NCBI GenBank assembly: GCA_036346255.1
Contig: CM070628.1
Span: 22,521,840 to 22,585,839 of the forward strand
Length of the DNA: 64,000 nt
Reading direction: 5' to 3'
Origin: Ampelocalamus luodianensis
Lineage: Eukaryota > Streptophyta > Magnoliopsida > Poales > Poaceae
In this document: positions 9,748 to 22,058 of the stretch, piece after piece
How the letters are laid out: each line of letters opens with the position of its first letter
Position numbering within the stretch: the first letter of the stretch is position 1
The notes under the pieces: model-generated
The model's database searches: none
Seen by the model: only the letters and a program-made list of their open reading frames with translations
What the model was told of the DNA's origin: nothing
Program-made: the position numbers and the translations under genes

Positions 9748-12533
9748 GGTTGCAGAATGCAGACTGGCAGCTCGCGTTGGTGTGCGAGTGCGACTTCAGT
9801 GGTGTTTGGTAGAATGGTTGGTATGTGTTACGGTGGTGCGAGCGCGAGGGAAAATTTTATATTCGCCTGCTTTTACGCTTCCGCGTCGTCGCGCTGTCCT
9901 GTCTTCTTCTCAGCGCTATTTGTTTCGCTTCGTCCACCTCTCTTTCTTCGCTGCGCGGCTGGTCCGTTGCTCTCGCTGCTGGTGGCCCGCGACTCCAGCG
10001 GGGCCCTTCCTCGCTGAATTTCTACGCTGCGTACGCGGCTCAGCGCCTTTCCGTCGCTACCTTCACGTCTGTGCTCGAGTGCGCCCCTTTTGCTCGCTTC
10101 CGTCACGCCTGTTTCGTCAACGTCGCTTCTGCCCGTCCCTTTTCCTCACGTCGTTTCGCGCGCTCGACGGAACACGTTTCTGCGTACTGCTGAGCCGCGG
10201 TCTGTTCCGTCAATGTCCGTTTGTGTGGTGCGTTTTTCGTCGCCAGGTCGTGACGCCGTTTCGACGGCCCGTTCACCCGCGTAGACATCTAGGCTGTTCG
10301 TCGCTTTGGGGATGCAGCCGTTCGGACAGAAACGTATCGTGAATCACGCTTGCCATTGAAGACCTCGCGAGGCCTGACCTCACCGCTTCTTCCTCGCTGT
10401 ACTCCGCCTGCTCCGTTTCGTTCTCTCTACGATTTTCGTCCCTGGCCTGGCTGCTTCGTGCTTTCGGCCGTTCTACATCGCTTCTCCTAGCTTGCACGAT
10501 CTACCTGTTGCCTCAGCTCCTTCCGATGGATTTTGGATGAACCTTTGCTCCTTCTGGTCGCCTTTCGTCGCTTCTCCTGTTGCTTCGACATGGCACCTAC
10601 GGTCCTTGCAATGCCTTTTGCCTGAGGCGGCCACGCATCGTGACGCGCAGGTTTTTCCAGTTTGCTTCTTACGGTCGTTTGTAGCCATCATCGACCTATA
10701 ATGTACTATACACTTACAACTAATCCTTTCCTGTCACTGCCTAATTACCACATCATATCTGTACACCCTCGCCTCTATAGTTCCTTTCTATTAGCGATCT
10801 TCGACCTACTATAGCCATAAAATCGATTTATATTCCTATTTTTTACTTTGGCTGTTTCTTCACACTACATCCAGCCAACACTGCTGCACCAAGTAATTCT
10901 GTCTTCATTATCTAAAAATTCTGTCTTAATACTCTCCATATTTTACCGTCGCCACCCTGTTTTGTTGCCACCCTGTTTTTCCGCTACTACAGATTTCTAA
11001 CATTTTTTTTACTCCGCTCCATTTATCTACCTTTTAACCATAAGCAGTTGACTCTCTTACAATATAGCAGGTCGACGCCGATCATCCACGAGCTACACCG
11101 CTCTCAATAGAAAAATACAAAGCTATACCAAGCACTCCCTCAAGGTATTTACTTATCAATGTCTTCTATCTAATGCTGTCAGTCCGCTTTTTTTTGTCAT
11201 AAATTTCTTTTTTTTCGCATTGTCACTGCGACCCTTTGTTGTCCAATGCAGTCCAAAAATTATCCCTGTATCACAGCCTGTTCGTAGAACCTTATTTCAT
11301 GATACCACATATGTGAAACCACCCTTGACCATAGAGGTAAATCTAGAGTCTTTGCATAGCACACCCAAATCTTAATACACATTTGACCGGCCAGTAACAT
11401 TTTTTTAGTGTGTTCTCACACAGTTCCTATGCTTGCTGATGCTCGCGCTCAAATAAGCCACCTTTTTATATGAATACCAACAGAAGCTCATTCACTGCAT
11501 CTTTATGCTCTCTTATAACACTGCTACACTATTACGGACCAACATATCCTCCAACAAAGAAAAAAATAAATATACCAGCCATATATATCTTCTCCAGCTT
11601 TGCTACCATCAAAAGCTTGAATACATCATCTTACGTGCATAGATTGCTAATATTTTTGTTCTCCTCCCTAACAGCAACTGTAACAACTCTCCTGTTCGAA
11701 TAAACGACTTCAGGAGGCAGCCCCTCGATGGTCCACCATACCAACTGACTAGCTTCCACAGACACTTGCAGCTAAAAGATTCATTCAGACTATTTTCTGC
11801 ACCATAACAACACCCATTCATTTACTACAGACCCGCATCACCACCTAGCCGTTCTCCGCATTACCTGCTAAAAAGAGGTCACCTACACCATGGACAGACT
11901 GATGTAAGCACTCCATGCAAAAAGGCAAGATCTTAGTTATAACAAACTACCATTTTACAATCAGAAAGAATTTCCATCTTACAGTAGGAAATAACTAGCA
12001 TCCTGTTGTACCAACGCTTTTGAGCTAATTGCCACTTTATCCCATTCTTATAGACAACTTCAGCGCCAATCAACCCAGCAAATGGTTCACCATCAGTCCC
12101 TAACGTTTTTTGTATACATGTTGTATTAGTAATGTCTACCAACACGTACTATATGATACCTTCATCCTTTTGTATCTCCTGTTAGTACTTTCCAGACAGA
12201 CTTACTATGTAAATATTCCCGTCGCGATTACGGTCATCAATGCTGCGATCTCATTACTGCCCACGCTTTAAGATCTTGCACCTTGCATTTTACATGCTAT
12301 GTCAAGCACGCCTGCCATGTTTACTACTGCTTAGAATATACCATCCAAATGTGTGTAGGCTCATATATGTACTCACCATTCATCCTTCGAGAGCGTCATT
12401 CCAAGACTCGACACGGTATACAATTTACAGGAAAACAAACAACATCTACCTGATTTACGAAACTCACCATGCCAAACACCAACATACACAGCTAAATAAA
12501 AAAAACCTTCCAAAATTTTTCCCACCCGTCCGC
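9748..12533. other. Non-coding stretch upstream of glycosyltransferase copy 1
   Basis: 9748-9870 is the likely promoter and leader of the gene. 9870-10700 is rich in TTCGTC/CGTTTC words without a credible protein. 10700-12530 is AT-rich and pyrimidine-biased. The right end resembles a Helitron terminus, so part of this block may be Helitron body, but no 5' end was identified. Confidence 0.4.
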
Positions 12534-12557
12534 GCCATGGCGCGGGTTAACTTCTAG
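12527..12557 (+). mobile_element. Candidate Helitron 3' terminus
   Basis: A GC-rich hairpin (CCGCGCCATGGCGCGG-like) is followed eight bases later by CTAG, then T. Plant Helitrons end in a short hairpin plus CTRR and insert before T. The 5' TC end was not found, so the element is not delimited. Confidence 0.5.
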
Positions 12558-13003
12558 TGACGATATCATGTGCGTGGACGTGTGGTTGGAGTGTGCGCTT
12601 TGTATTGTTTTTTGTCCGGTGCGGTGTGCGCAAGTGTTGCTTTGTCGGCCATGAGGAAAGGTAAAGGCAGCATGGGTGTGTATATAGGACTGGCAAGTGG
12701 CAACCAACAAAACAAAAGAAACCCTAACATCAGCAACGTGCAAATATCTTGAGAACCCCTACTCTGACAAGTAAACATTTTTTAAAAATGAATTGCTAAA
12801 GACACACAGGTTTTCCGCTCTCCAACTCCACCTCGTCGTTACCGTTGACCTTTCTCCACCACTGCGGATCTGCCACCTCCTGTCACCGGTTCATCACATG
12901 ACGCTGCGCTACATTGTTATCACCATCACCCCGCTGCCTCCACTGCTCACCGCCCTACTCCAAGCTCAGGAGTGACAGTGGCACCATTGCCTCCGGTGGC
13001 GAA
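12558..13003. other. Intergenic, no gene seen
   Basis: Short open frames in opposite directions, none with a recognisable domain. Confidence 0.35.
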
Positions 13004-14194
13004 TGTTGGTGATATGCTCTAGAAGCAATCATACAGATGATTGTATCACGTCTATATTTATGAGTTATTGAATAAATGTTATTCTGTTTCTTGAATGAAT
13101 CGTTAGTTCTGAAGATCAACGAGTATATGACTTATTGGTGAAACTTTTTAACTTATATGATGTCATTCTAAAAGTATCCTTGGTCGAATGTCATTGGTCG
13201 GAACACCAATGACTTTACGACCAGCACATGTATTGACTGATGACCATATTTCACCGGTCATGAATATAGGGATATCGAATCAATAATGTGAACACATGTT
13301 AGAGAACATGGGGTTGGATTGACCCACCTTGAGACACTATTGAGATTGTTATGATTCTATGTGTCATTAGTTGGTCTCAAGTAATGATGATGTATAATCC
13401 TTAGACCTGAGATTAGCATGGTTCCCTACATATGTAATAGCACTCTTAAGGGTTGCCAAACGCTACTCGTAACTGGGTAGTTATAAAAGTAGCTTTGGGT
13501 ATGCTATGAAACATGCAGAGGGATGTGACTGGTCGGATATGAGATTTGCTCCTCCTAACATAACAGGAGAGATGTCTCTGGGCCATTCGAAGTAGTCGGA
13601 TAAAGAAAGTGCATGGCCATGCCACTAGTGGTCGAAGTGTTCGACCACATAAGGTTATCCAATAACTCGATCGAGAAAGTGTTGAACAGTCTATGGATGA
13701 CATAATATCTCACCTGGAGTTCAACCAGATATCGTGAGGCAAAGAGAGAATTCTAGAGTAGGTCGCTTAGTTCGATCGATTCTGAACTAGTCGTATGGAG
13801 ATCTGAGCTAGTCGTAGACTAGTCGAACGAAATCACGAATGATCGAAACACGGTCGTAAGGAGTTCTGAATGGTCATAACCGAATCTGAACTGGTCGTAT
13901 AGAGATAGAACTTGATCGTAAGTGATGAGGACCTAGTCGTAGATCACATTGCATTAAGGTTCGTCCGATATAATTTGTATGTATTCGGGAATCGTTATGT
14001 CTTGCTAGGTACCGCTACGACTCGTGGTTATTGTCTTTCACAGTCCTCAAATGAAGATTCAAACTCTTGTAGGCAATTACTTGATGTATTTACTTTATTC
14101 ACTACAAGATATATGATTGTTCATGTGTTTATTTTATTTAATACAAGACAATGTTTGTGATTTCTTGTGCTTTTAACTGGTCCATCTTTAGGCA
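13004..14194 (+). repeat. Copia-type LTR (Angela-like), right end approximate
   Basis: It starts TGTTGGTGATATGCTCTAGA, closely resembling the TGTTGGGGATATGCCCTAGA start of Angela/BARE-type grass copia LTRs. Further family-like words follow in order (AACTGGGTAGTTATAAAAG, GAGATGTCTCTGGGCC). 13740-13930 contains repeats of TGAACTAGTCGTA-type sequence. A TGGTACCAGAAG at 14206-14217 resembles the initiator-Met primer-binding site and places the LTR end near 14194. No copia coding region follows, because a CACTA element interrupts at 14264. Confidence 0.65.
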
Positions 14195-14282
14195 TTTTTT
14201 AATTGTGGTACCAGAAGAGAAACCTAAATTAAACATTTTTTAATTGTGCCTTACCATGGGACTCACTACCAGAAAACAGATC

Positions 14283-14760
14283 ATCCCTCACGGTTTAAAA
14301 CCGTCAGGAAAAACCATCAGGTTTAATTTTTCTGACGATTACCCGTCAGTCAAAACCCCTCAGCACTAGGTGGAAAGGAAAATTGATTTTGGCTGACGGT
14401 TACCCGTCAGAAAAATTAAACCTGACGGTACAGACCGTCAGTAAAATCGCTCATTTTCCTGAGGGGTCAAACCGTGAGGAAAATTAATTTCATTGACTGT
14501 TCTCCTGTCCCGTCACTAAAATTAATTCCACTGACGGTCGATGTCACCGTCAATAAAATTATCAATTTCATTGACTGTTCTCCTGTTACCGTCAAGAAAA
14601 TTCATTTTACTGACTGTTCTCCTGTCCCGTCACTAAAATTAATTCCACTGACGGTCAATGTCACCGTTAATAAAATTATCAATTTCATTGACTGTTCTCC
14701 TGTTACCGTCAAGAAAATTTATTTTACTGACGGTTTGTACCTGTCAGTAAAATTGATTTC
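14283..14760. repeat. Left subterminal repeats of the CACTA element
   Basis: Many copies of ACCGTCAG/CTGACGGT and a longer duplication are present: the block containing ATTTCATTGACTGTTCTCCTGT occurs near 14490, 14565 and 14680 (quoted in part: TTGACTGTTCTCCTGT). Confidence 0.8.
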
Positions 14761-16858
14761 TAAAGTAGCCAAAAATGCTGGCAATACTGGCATGTTACAG
14801 CAAATTTTCAAAATGACAGAAAATGTTGCAGCAAACAATAAAATATACATCCATGTATCATGTAATCAAATCACAACACCATCATTGCATCAATAAAAAA
14901 ATATGTAATTAATGAACAAACATATAAAAAGCTTAGCTTTCATAAACAATCCCTAGCCAATAGATTCATGTTCACTAGCACAAGCACTTCACCTCCAGAT
15001 TGGTTCATCCATCCAAAAAACATCTAAAGTGAAGTACTGCATACAAAAGTCACAAAAGTCCCCATTTCCATTACATTCAAGTTCAGCTAGTCAAAAGAAC
15101 CACAAGAAATTCACAGAATAGCAACATGATTGTTGTCGCCATCAATGTCGCCACTGTTGTTGTCCCTGTCGTTTACATCAGCGTTACCATCGACGACACC
15201 ATCATCCGGTTGTGAGCCCACATGGGAGGATCCAGTCCTAGTCCCAGTCCCTTACTGTAAGGTGAAAATATCATGTCAACTTCAGTTGAAAAAATAATAA
15301 TAGCCTGTAATGTTGTTTGAATTAGCATAGTCCTATATTAAATACCCATCCCACGATATCATGTCTTTTGGTACTAAAATGTGCACCCCACCCTTGGATC
15401 TTCCAATACAAAATGTGCACCTCTGGATCTACCAAGTTAAAAATCATGGCAACTACTCAAGAATATGTAAGTTTAAAATAGTCAGCTTACAAAAATGTGA
15501 CGCTTGGCATATACTCAAAGTTTGTTTAGCCTCGTAAACAACTCACAGGTTATGCCCATATTTAGAACATTCAACATGAATCCACTCTCTCACTACTGTA
15601 CTGCTTGTTGACAGTGTGACACATCAAAAAATATTAGTTATCTTTGTCAAATGGTTCTCCATATGACAAGGTGACGGATGAAAAGTACCACTTGAAGTTG
15701 AACTATGCAACAAGGCAAAATAATAGTTTGTAGAGAATTTTGTTTGTACACAAGGTAATAATTGTAGGTATTAAACGATATTACCTGTGCTTGTGTAGGA
15801 GTGCTACGGTGTAGCATCTCTGGTGGTGGTTGTTCGCCCATCTTCTTGAAAAGCATCTGCAGTTGGAAAGTACCATTTGAAGTTGAACTATACAATCTAT
15901 AAGAACCATGCAATGCAAGCAAAAACATGTACAATCTGTACTAACATGACACTTTTGGAGTACCACAGTTCACATAAATACATAATGCACAGAAGTCTTC
16001 AAACCCATTACAGGCAGCGCCTGGACATTTTCTGAAGTATGATGCATAGTAGAGTTCACAGATCTGGCTGCTATTTCTATTGCTGATATCTTATACAAAT
16101 ATGAGTTCTGACATGCATGCATCATATGTTAATACAAAACTGTGAATAAGAGTTCAGGTGAGAGAATCATTTACATTGTAAGTTTAAAGATGATACTCGA
16201 TTTATTTAATCTGGGAGACTGGGAATCTGCCCAGGTCAGATCTTGGACCAAGGGCTACAGCCTACAGCGTTTACAATGTAAATGATCCATGGAAACAAAG
16301 ATCAATCTTGACAATTATATATTTCTTTTAAATGGACTGGAGCTCAGTATTCCCAAAAGGTTAATATTGTCAGCCTCTGTTACATATTAAAAATCCATAC
16401 ATTTATTACCCATTTTGCATGCTGACTAGTTGCTTACTTACTACCATTTGCTCTAGGAAAAAAAAATCGTAGTGCTCCATGCTAAATGCCAACAACTTTC
16501 TATTATGTTATCATCAGTGGGTGGAGGTGGCTACTGATCAACACCAAGAACTGATTGCCAAATCGTTATTGGCTGTAACAGATGTTCTCATCCAAATAAG
16601 TCTTCATAATTCATATGCAACAGATAGGCATTGCAGCTTGTGTTCCAGAGTAAGGCTTCCTTTATGAAATTGCCACCGTTGTATATCTTGTACCATGTAT
16701 GTTAAAGCCCTGTTCCTCAATGTATTAATGGGCATGATCACATCTAATTTTGATAGTAAATTTTTTTACTATCACAGACTTGCTAACTCATAGTTATGAA
16801 ATTATAGAAAATAGCAAGTTGGCAAACACTATACTCATAAAATGAACTTCTGGATGCA

Positions 16859-17272
16859 TCAGAAAAATTGCACAACCTCTTGGCCGTCGGTGTATGCTGC
16901 CAGGAGATGTTGCGGGAGATCTTTGCCGGGGAGGGTGCACGTCACGATCCCAACGTAGGTGATATTCTCCCACTTGGCCGTCTCATCTGCGAGAGAAGAT
17001 CAAAGGCAACATCCAAATCCAAATCAAGAACCGATGGGGATCCAAATCAAAAACTCACTAAAAGCAGTGAAAAGACAAATGCGAGGCAGATTTGGGGTGG
17101 CGGACGACGGGTCGGGGCCCAGGGCGTCGGGCGGGGCTGATTTGGGCGCGGGCGGAGGGGCGTCGGGGCTGATTTTGGGCGCGGGCGGAGGCCCAGGGCG
17201 TCGGGGTGGGAGGACGGTGGGAGGCGGGAGGCGGGGCGCGGGCGTGCACAGGGCATCGGGCGCGGCGAACAC
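16859..17272 (-). CDS. Hypothetical two-exon protein inside the CACTA element (113 aa)
   Basis: Exon 1 is 17272-17059 and exon 2 is 16986-16859, separated by a 72-base intron with GTGAGT donor and CGCAG acceptor. Joining them keeps one frame with no stop, giving 113 residues. Exon 1 encodes a Pro/Ala-rich start (MFAAPDALCTPAPRLPPP) and exon 2 a non-repetitive domain (ETAKWENITYVGIVTC ... LPQHLLAAYTDGQEVV). I do not recognise the fold. The GC-rich exon 1 lies in a tract with several overlapping open frames, so it could be spurious, but exon 2 looks protein-like and the splice sites agree in phase. It may be a captured host exon or an element protein. Confidence 0.4.
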
Positions 17273-17789
17273 AGGGAGGCGGGCGGCGGGCGGACTGGGC
17301 CGTCGGGCGAGAAGAGGAGGTGGGGACCAGGGTTGCTGGAGATGAGGTGGGCGAGGATGGGGCGGTTGTGGCGTTGGGGTTGGGGGAGGATGGTGGGGGC
17401 AACTGAAGGGGTGGGGGAGGCCGGTGGGAGCTAGGGAGGCGGGGCTATGCGGCGGAGTTGGGGCGGCGAGGCGAACCTAGGGAGGCGGGCGCGGGCCGAG
17501 GTGGGCTTCGGACGTCGGGCGGCGGGATGGAGTGGGGACTGAGGATGGGGCGGAGGAGGGGGGCGGAGGCGGGCGAGGATGGGGCGAAGGAGGCGAGCGA
17601 TCGAAGGAGACAGCAAGCAGAGATCGACGGGTGGCGGCGGCTGTTGTGTTTATTTGGGAGAAACAATTGAGACTTTAGGGTTTTACAGCCTCTCAATTTC
17701 TTTGAGTGTCTTACCGGTCAGAAAAATTGCACGCTTCGCAGTCCGTGGTGCGCTGCAAGAAAATCAGCGGGCGGGTTGGGCGGGCTGCA

Positions 17790-18020
17790 AGAAAATTTTT
17801 CAATTTTCCTGACGGTTCATTAAGACAGTCAAAAAAAAAAAGAAATCCTAATGGGTAAATCTAATACCGTCACAAAAATAGTGTATTTCCTTGGCAGATT
17901 TATGAGCCCGACAGGAAAATATATTTTTGCGACGGTGATACGTGGGCCCATCACAAAAATTGATATCCCTCACGTTCTATGCGGGCCCGTGAGGAAAATT
18001 AAAGCCCGTGAGGGATGATC
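17790..18020. repeat. Right subterminal repeats of the CACTA element
   Basis: Degenerate inverted CTGACGGT, CGACGGTGA and CCGTGAGG units lie just inside the right terminus. Confidence 0.7.
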
Positions 18021-18038
18021 CGTTTTCTAGTAGTGACT

Positions 18039-19143
18039 TCTGTCTAGTTATGTGATATTTATTTTGTAAGTATCATTCTACTTATATTCTATGTACTCTC
18101 TAGTAGTTATATCAAGAGAATTTATAATTTGATGCCATCAGACTACTATCCTTATTTTTCTATCATTTTATTGAATTCTTCATTTGAGATTTTTGTTCTC
18201 TGCCCATGGAATTTCTTTTCCTTTCCAGCCTCAGATTTATTTTCTCATTATTTGTCTGGTTTGCAAAACGTTTTCCCTGATAGTTCATAGTTTTCGAAAT
18301 TTCACAATAGTCTAGTTATGCAAACCAGACTTTATCATAGTTCATAGAAAATAGGGTTCTGATTGCCATTATAATTGCAATTGTTCTTCATTCAGTGATT
18401 GACACTATAAGCAAGTATGAGCTGACAAGACTTTGTTGTTTCATTTGCCACTATAGGTTGTCCTCGCGCTGTCGAGATTTTTGTGTAGTTCATTCGCGAA
18501 GGTGTTCCATTGCGGTTGTTGTTGTGCAAAAGGAGGGTTTTTCTTTGGTTTTGCGGGAATGGTAAGATTTTCAGGTGATATGTCGTTGATTTTGCTTGGG
18601 TTTTGGTTTAAATCAGGCGGTTTTTATGTGATTTGCTTATTCTGTGGAGGATTTTGGTAGGGAATTTACCTTTATCTTCGGTGATTTCGCATTGATTAGG
18701 TGGGTCTGATGGTTGGCTTGCTCTGTAAAGGTGCCTCTGGAACTTGCTTTGTTTGTACTAGGTGTTTATACGGGCTTTTTATGATCAATATGCAGTAGTT
18801 CGACGTAGTCAGATTGTTAGGGCTGTTGAGAAGCTTCGATGCTTTGATGCTCCAATGATTATGTGAAGATGCCTCAACTCACTAGTGTTACTATGTGTCA
18901 CCGAGTAGGCCACCCTCATGTATAGAGAGAGATGGTACATCATAGATGGGGATCTACCCAACCTGCTCATTAAATGTGGTGGCAAATGATGCCATTTTTT
19001 GTACCTGTCACTGTATGGCAATGCTATTTCTTGTGTTGCTACAACTGTAACCTGGGATTGATCCATTGATCTACATTTTTTTGCTATGTGGTTTAAAATA
19101 TTCACCTGTGGGATGGCTCTTTAACATTAATGAGAAATTGCAG
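18039..19143. other. Upstream of KAS III fragment, no gene recognised
   Basis: T-rich plant intron-like or leader-like sequence. No exon encoding a KAS III transit peptide could be recognised, so the gene copy probably begins inside an intron. Confidence 0.4.
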
Positions 19144-20035
19144 GGTGGTTAATATGGATTCAAAGCTCATTGGATGTGGATCGGCCATTCCAGCACTTAG
19201 CGCTTCAAATGATGACCTTTCAAAAATAGTTGAAACGTCAGATGAATGGATCGCAGCGCGGACTGGGATTCGGAATATGCGAATTCTTTCAGGTACTTTT
19301 CACTTTTTCTCCCTCCTCTTTCACACTAGAGAGTAATTTGATTAGGGCCAATTAAGCCTCTTCAGGCTAGATGTATAGCAATTGTTTGTGGGTGTTAATT
19401 TTCTTTTGGTTAGATGATCACTTCACTTGTGGATACATGCATACGTCACCATTGATGGATGTTTATAGGCATGCTAATTCTGTAAACAATCGGAATAGAT
19501 GAGCATATGTGTTGTTACAAAACACTATATTCAGTTCAAGGCTAAGGATTAACAACATCATGCAGACATCATGTTTGACCGCCTATATATAGATAAAAAT
19601 TCCAGTTTAGATAAATAACTACGAATGCTGGTAAAGCTGTCTCTTGTTACTGTACCTGGTTGGCCTAGGATCTATATAAAACAAATGCTGCATTTTCACA
19701 TGTTTGTACTAAGTTAATGCACATATCTAATACTATATATGTGAATAACAACATTGAAAGCTGGCCCCTTTGTGTTAAGTAGGGTAGGCGATTAGATTTT
19801 GTTGTCACAATTTTAGGACCAAAATCTGTTCAGGTTTGCAGATACATTTCATTTCTTCACGTTTCAGGAGTAATTTGTAGTTTTCGTATGTCTCAGGAGA
19901 TGAAACTTTGCGGGGGGGCTTTCAGTACAAGCAGCACAAAGGGCTCTTGAGATGGCTCAAGTGAAAGCTGATGATGTTGACCTTGTTCTCCTTTGCACGA
20001 CTACTCCAGATGATTTGTTTGGAGGTGCTACTGGG
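19144..20035 (+). pseudogene. 3-oxoacyl-ACP synthase III (KAS III) fragment
   Basis: KAS III starts plastid fatty acid synthesis by condensing acetyl-CoA with malonyl-ACP. Exon A (19144-19292, after TTGCAG and before GTACTT) encodes LIGCGSAIPALSASNDDLSK and DEWIAARTGIRN, the conserved N-terminal thiolase-fold region. Exon B (19897-20035, after CTCAG and before GTATGG) encodes ALEMAQVKADDVDLVLLCTT and TPDDLFGGATG. Exon B has a run of seven G at 19912-19918 where five would keep the frame, so it is frameshifted. The following exons, including that with the catalytic Cys (ACSGF) and the His/Asn, are not found before 22 kb. It is a truncated gene copy with preserved splice sites. Confidence 0.85.
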
Positions 20036-22058
20036 GTATGGCTATATAACATATATTAAAGCATTACAGTAGTTGTCACCCCACCTTTTTTTGAGAATAC
20101 AGTAGTTGTCATTCTAATTTTTAAAACAGCACTGTTTTACCTTCCCAAACTAAAAATAAGCATATTGAAATTCTTAATGTTTAATTTAAATGAAAACTAT
20201 GTGCTGTTATTTAAAACATTGATATTGGCTACTGGTTCTTTACTCTAATACCAGCTCTACGTGTCTGTTGGTGTTGTGTGAGCTACTGCTTATTCCTTCT
20301 TCCAATGTGAGCCATCTCATCCTTGATAATCTAATTCTTTACTGTATAACCATACTATAAGCTGGGTGGAATGGGACTTTCTAGTGTTAGTTTATCCAAG
20401 GACTTATGCAGTGACGCACTTGTTGTTTGTCCCATCTTTTGTGAGCTATTGGGAGGTGTAAGCATCGGTATAACATATCATATCAAAACGATATCACGTA
20501 AGAGGCTGATCAAGTGGTATTTATTCTTCTCGAGAACTGCATGTCACTCCCATTGTGGGTGGTTCTTCGTAATTTAGGCTGCATTATTGAACTTGCCTAC
20601 GGCGGAGGCGGCGAGCCAATGGCTAATCCAGCAAGATGGCAAGAATTAGTTGTTATATCATTTGAATTGTGTATCTTCGAAAGTTTTCGAGATAGATATT
20701 CAAGAACGTGAGCGCCATGTTTGAGTTTTTTAATTGTGCTATTGTTTCTGAATTTTACTATTTTTTTGAATTTTTTTCATGACCGAGATTTTTAATCCTG
20801 TTGTTTCCAAACGGCAAGAAATTTTATTCTCAGACGGAAAGATTCCCCTTGAGATTGAGGAGGATTCTATGCACCTTTAAAATCCCCTACAGGAATCTTA
20901 CCCCTGGTTTTCCTACCCTTGCTTCCAAACAAGGTCCTGGAAATAACGGAGGGGTATATGAACGGCACAGGAATCTGCATGCATCATGCATGATGGGCGA
21001 TCAAGGCGGTTGTGGCGAGTCATGGGCTCACGGTGTCTCTTCAATGCGGATTGGCATAGGACGAGGCGCGACAGCATATTGGATCTCTGGTGTGGTGGAC
21101 ACGCGGATGCCGGTGGAGTGCCGCGCGCCACCAAGGAGCCAAAGAGGCAATAGACTAGAAATAAAAGAAATGACAAGATTTCAAGAGGTTTTAAAGTGAC
21201 ATTAGGTTAATGGGGGTGGGGATATCCCTCATAGATTTACGCCATTTGCGAAAGATCTGATAGACTGGACGGGAAGTTTATTCCCTACTCCCTTTGGTTA
21301 ATTCCAATAAGTAAAACACAATTCTAACCGGAATGGAATAACCAGTACTATGTCATGTGATGTGTTGGATACTCTCTTTGGTCACAAAAGAGTGATGTTT
21401 TTTTGGTATGTTGCAATCAAATTTTGCGAACTTTGGTTATCGGTGTTTCTATAAATATTTTGATTGTATATGTGAAAACTATATGTGTATATTTATCTTG
21501 AAGAGTACTTTCATGATATTATAATTTTATTATGTTTTATAAATATATTATCTTAGAAATTAGTAGTCAAAGTAGGGTTTTAGAGACCATATTGATGTCC
21601 AAAACATTGCTCTTTTGTTATAGCTCACGCGGTGTGTGTTGGGTTTCGTCAACATGCCTCGGTTTCCTATTATTAACCTAATAAATAGACTAAATGGGGA
21701 TAGTTTTTAAAGAGGGGCGTATTTGCTTTTGGCATACTGTAAAATAGAATACTAGATGAGACTATGAAAACCTTCAATGGAGTGGTTAAATGAAAGTTAA
21801 ACTAGATCTACAATTAAGTTTGGTCAATATTAAGAGATTGATAACTACTCCCACAATAGGGGATCATATATTCTAAACATTAATTCAACATTTAGATATT
21901 GGATTACACACAGTCACAAACACAGTGACAGACTGACATTATGAAACAGATTTTATGAAACTGCTTAACACGTCCATCATTCAATTTCAAGCTGAAAATG
22001 GGTAGCGATGCATCTAACTTGCCCGGTTTATTCGTCAATCGTCATGGTGGTTTGCTTC
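20036..22058. other. Intergenic between KAS III fragment and glycosyltransferase copy 2
   Basis: No coding region is supported. 20780-20960 has words such as GTTTCCAAAC seen in hAT-type MITEs. Open frames at 20801-21199 on both strands lack recognisable domains. The 3' flank of the gene at 22059 is included. Confidence 0.4.

Larger units (their letters stand above)
14264..18035. mobile_element. Complete non-autonomous CACTA element (3.77 kb)
   Basis: The left end CACTAC[C]AGAAAAC[A]GATC and the right end, inverted, CACTAC[T]AGAAAAC[G]GATC form inverted repeats of about 30 bases with two differences. The 3-bp direct repeat ACT flanks both ends (14261-14263 and 18036-18038), as expected of CACTA insertions. 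Subterminal CTGACGGT/ACCGTCAG units fill both ends. No transposase is present. The interior holds a GC-rich tract and a possible spliced minus-strand ORF (16859-17272). Weak minus-strand exon-like pieces at 15123-15253 (Asp/Asn-rich tail) and 15781-15860 may be remnants of an element gene. Confidence 0.9.
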
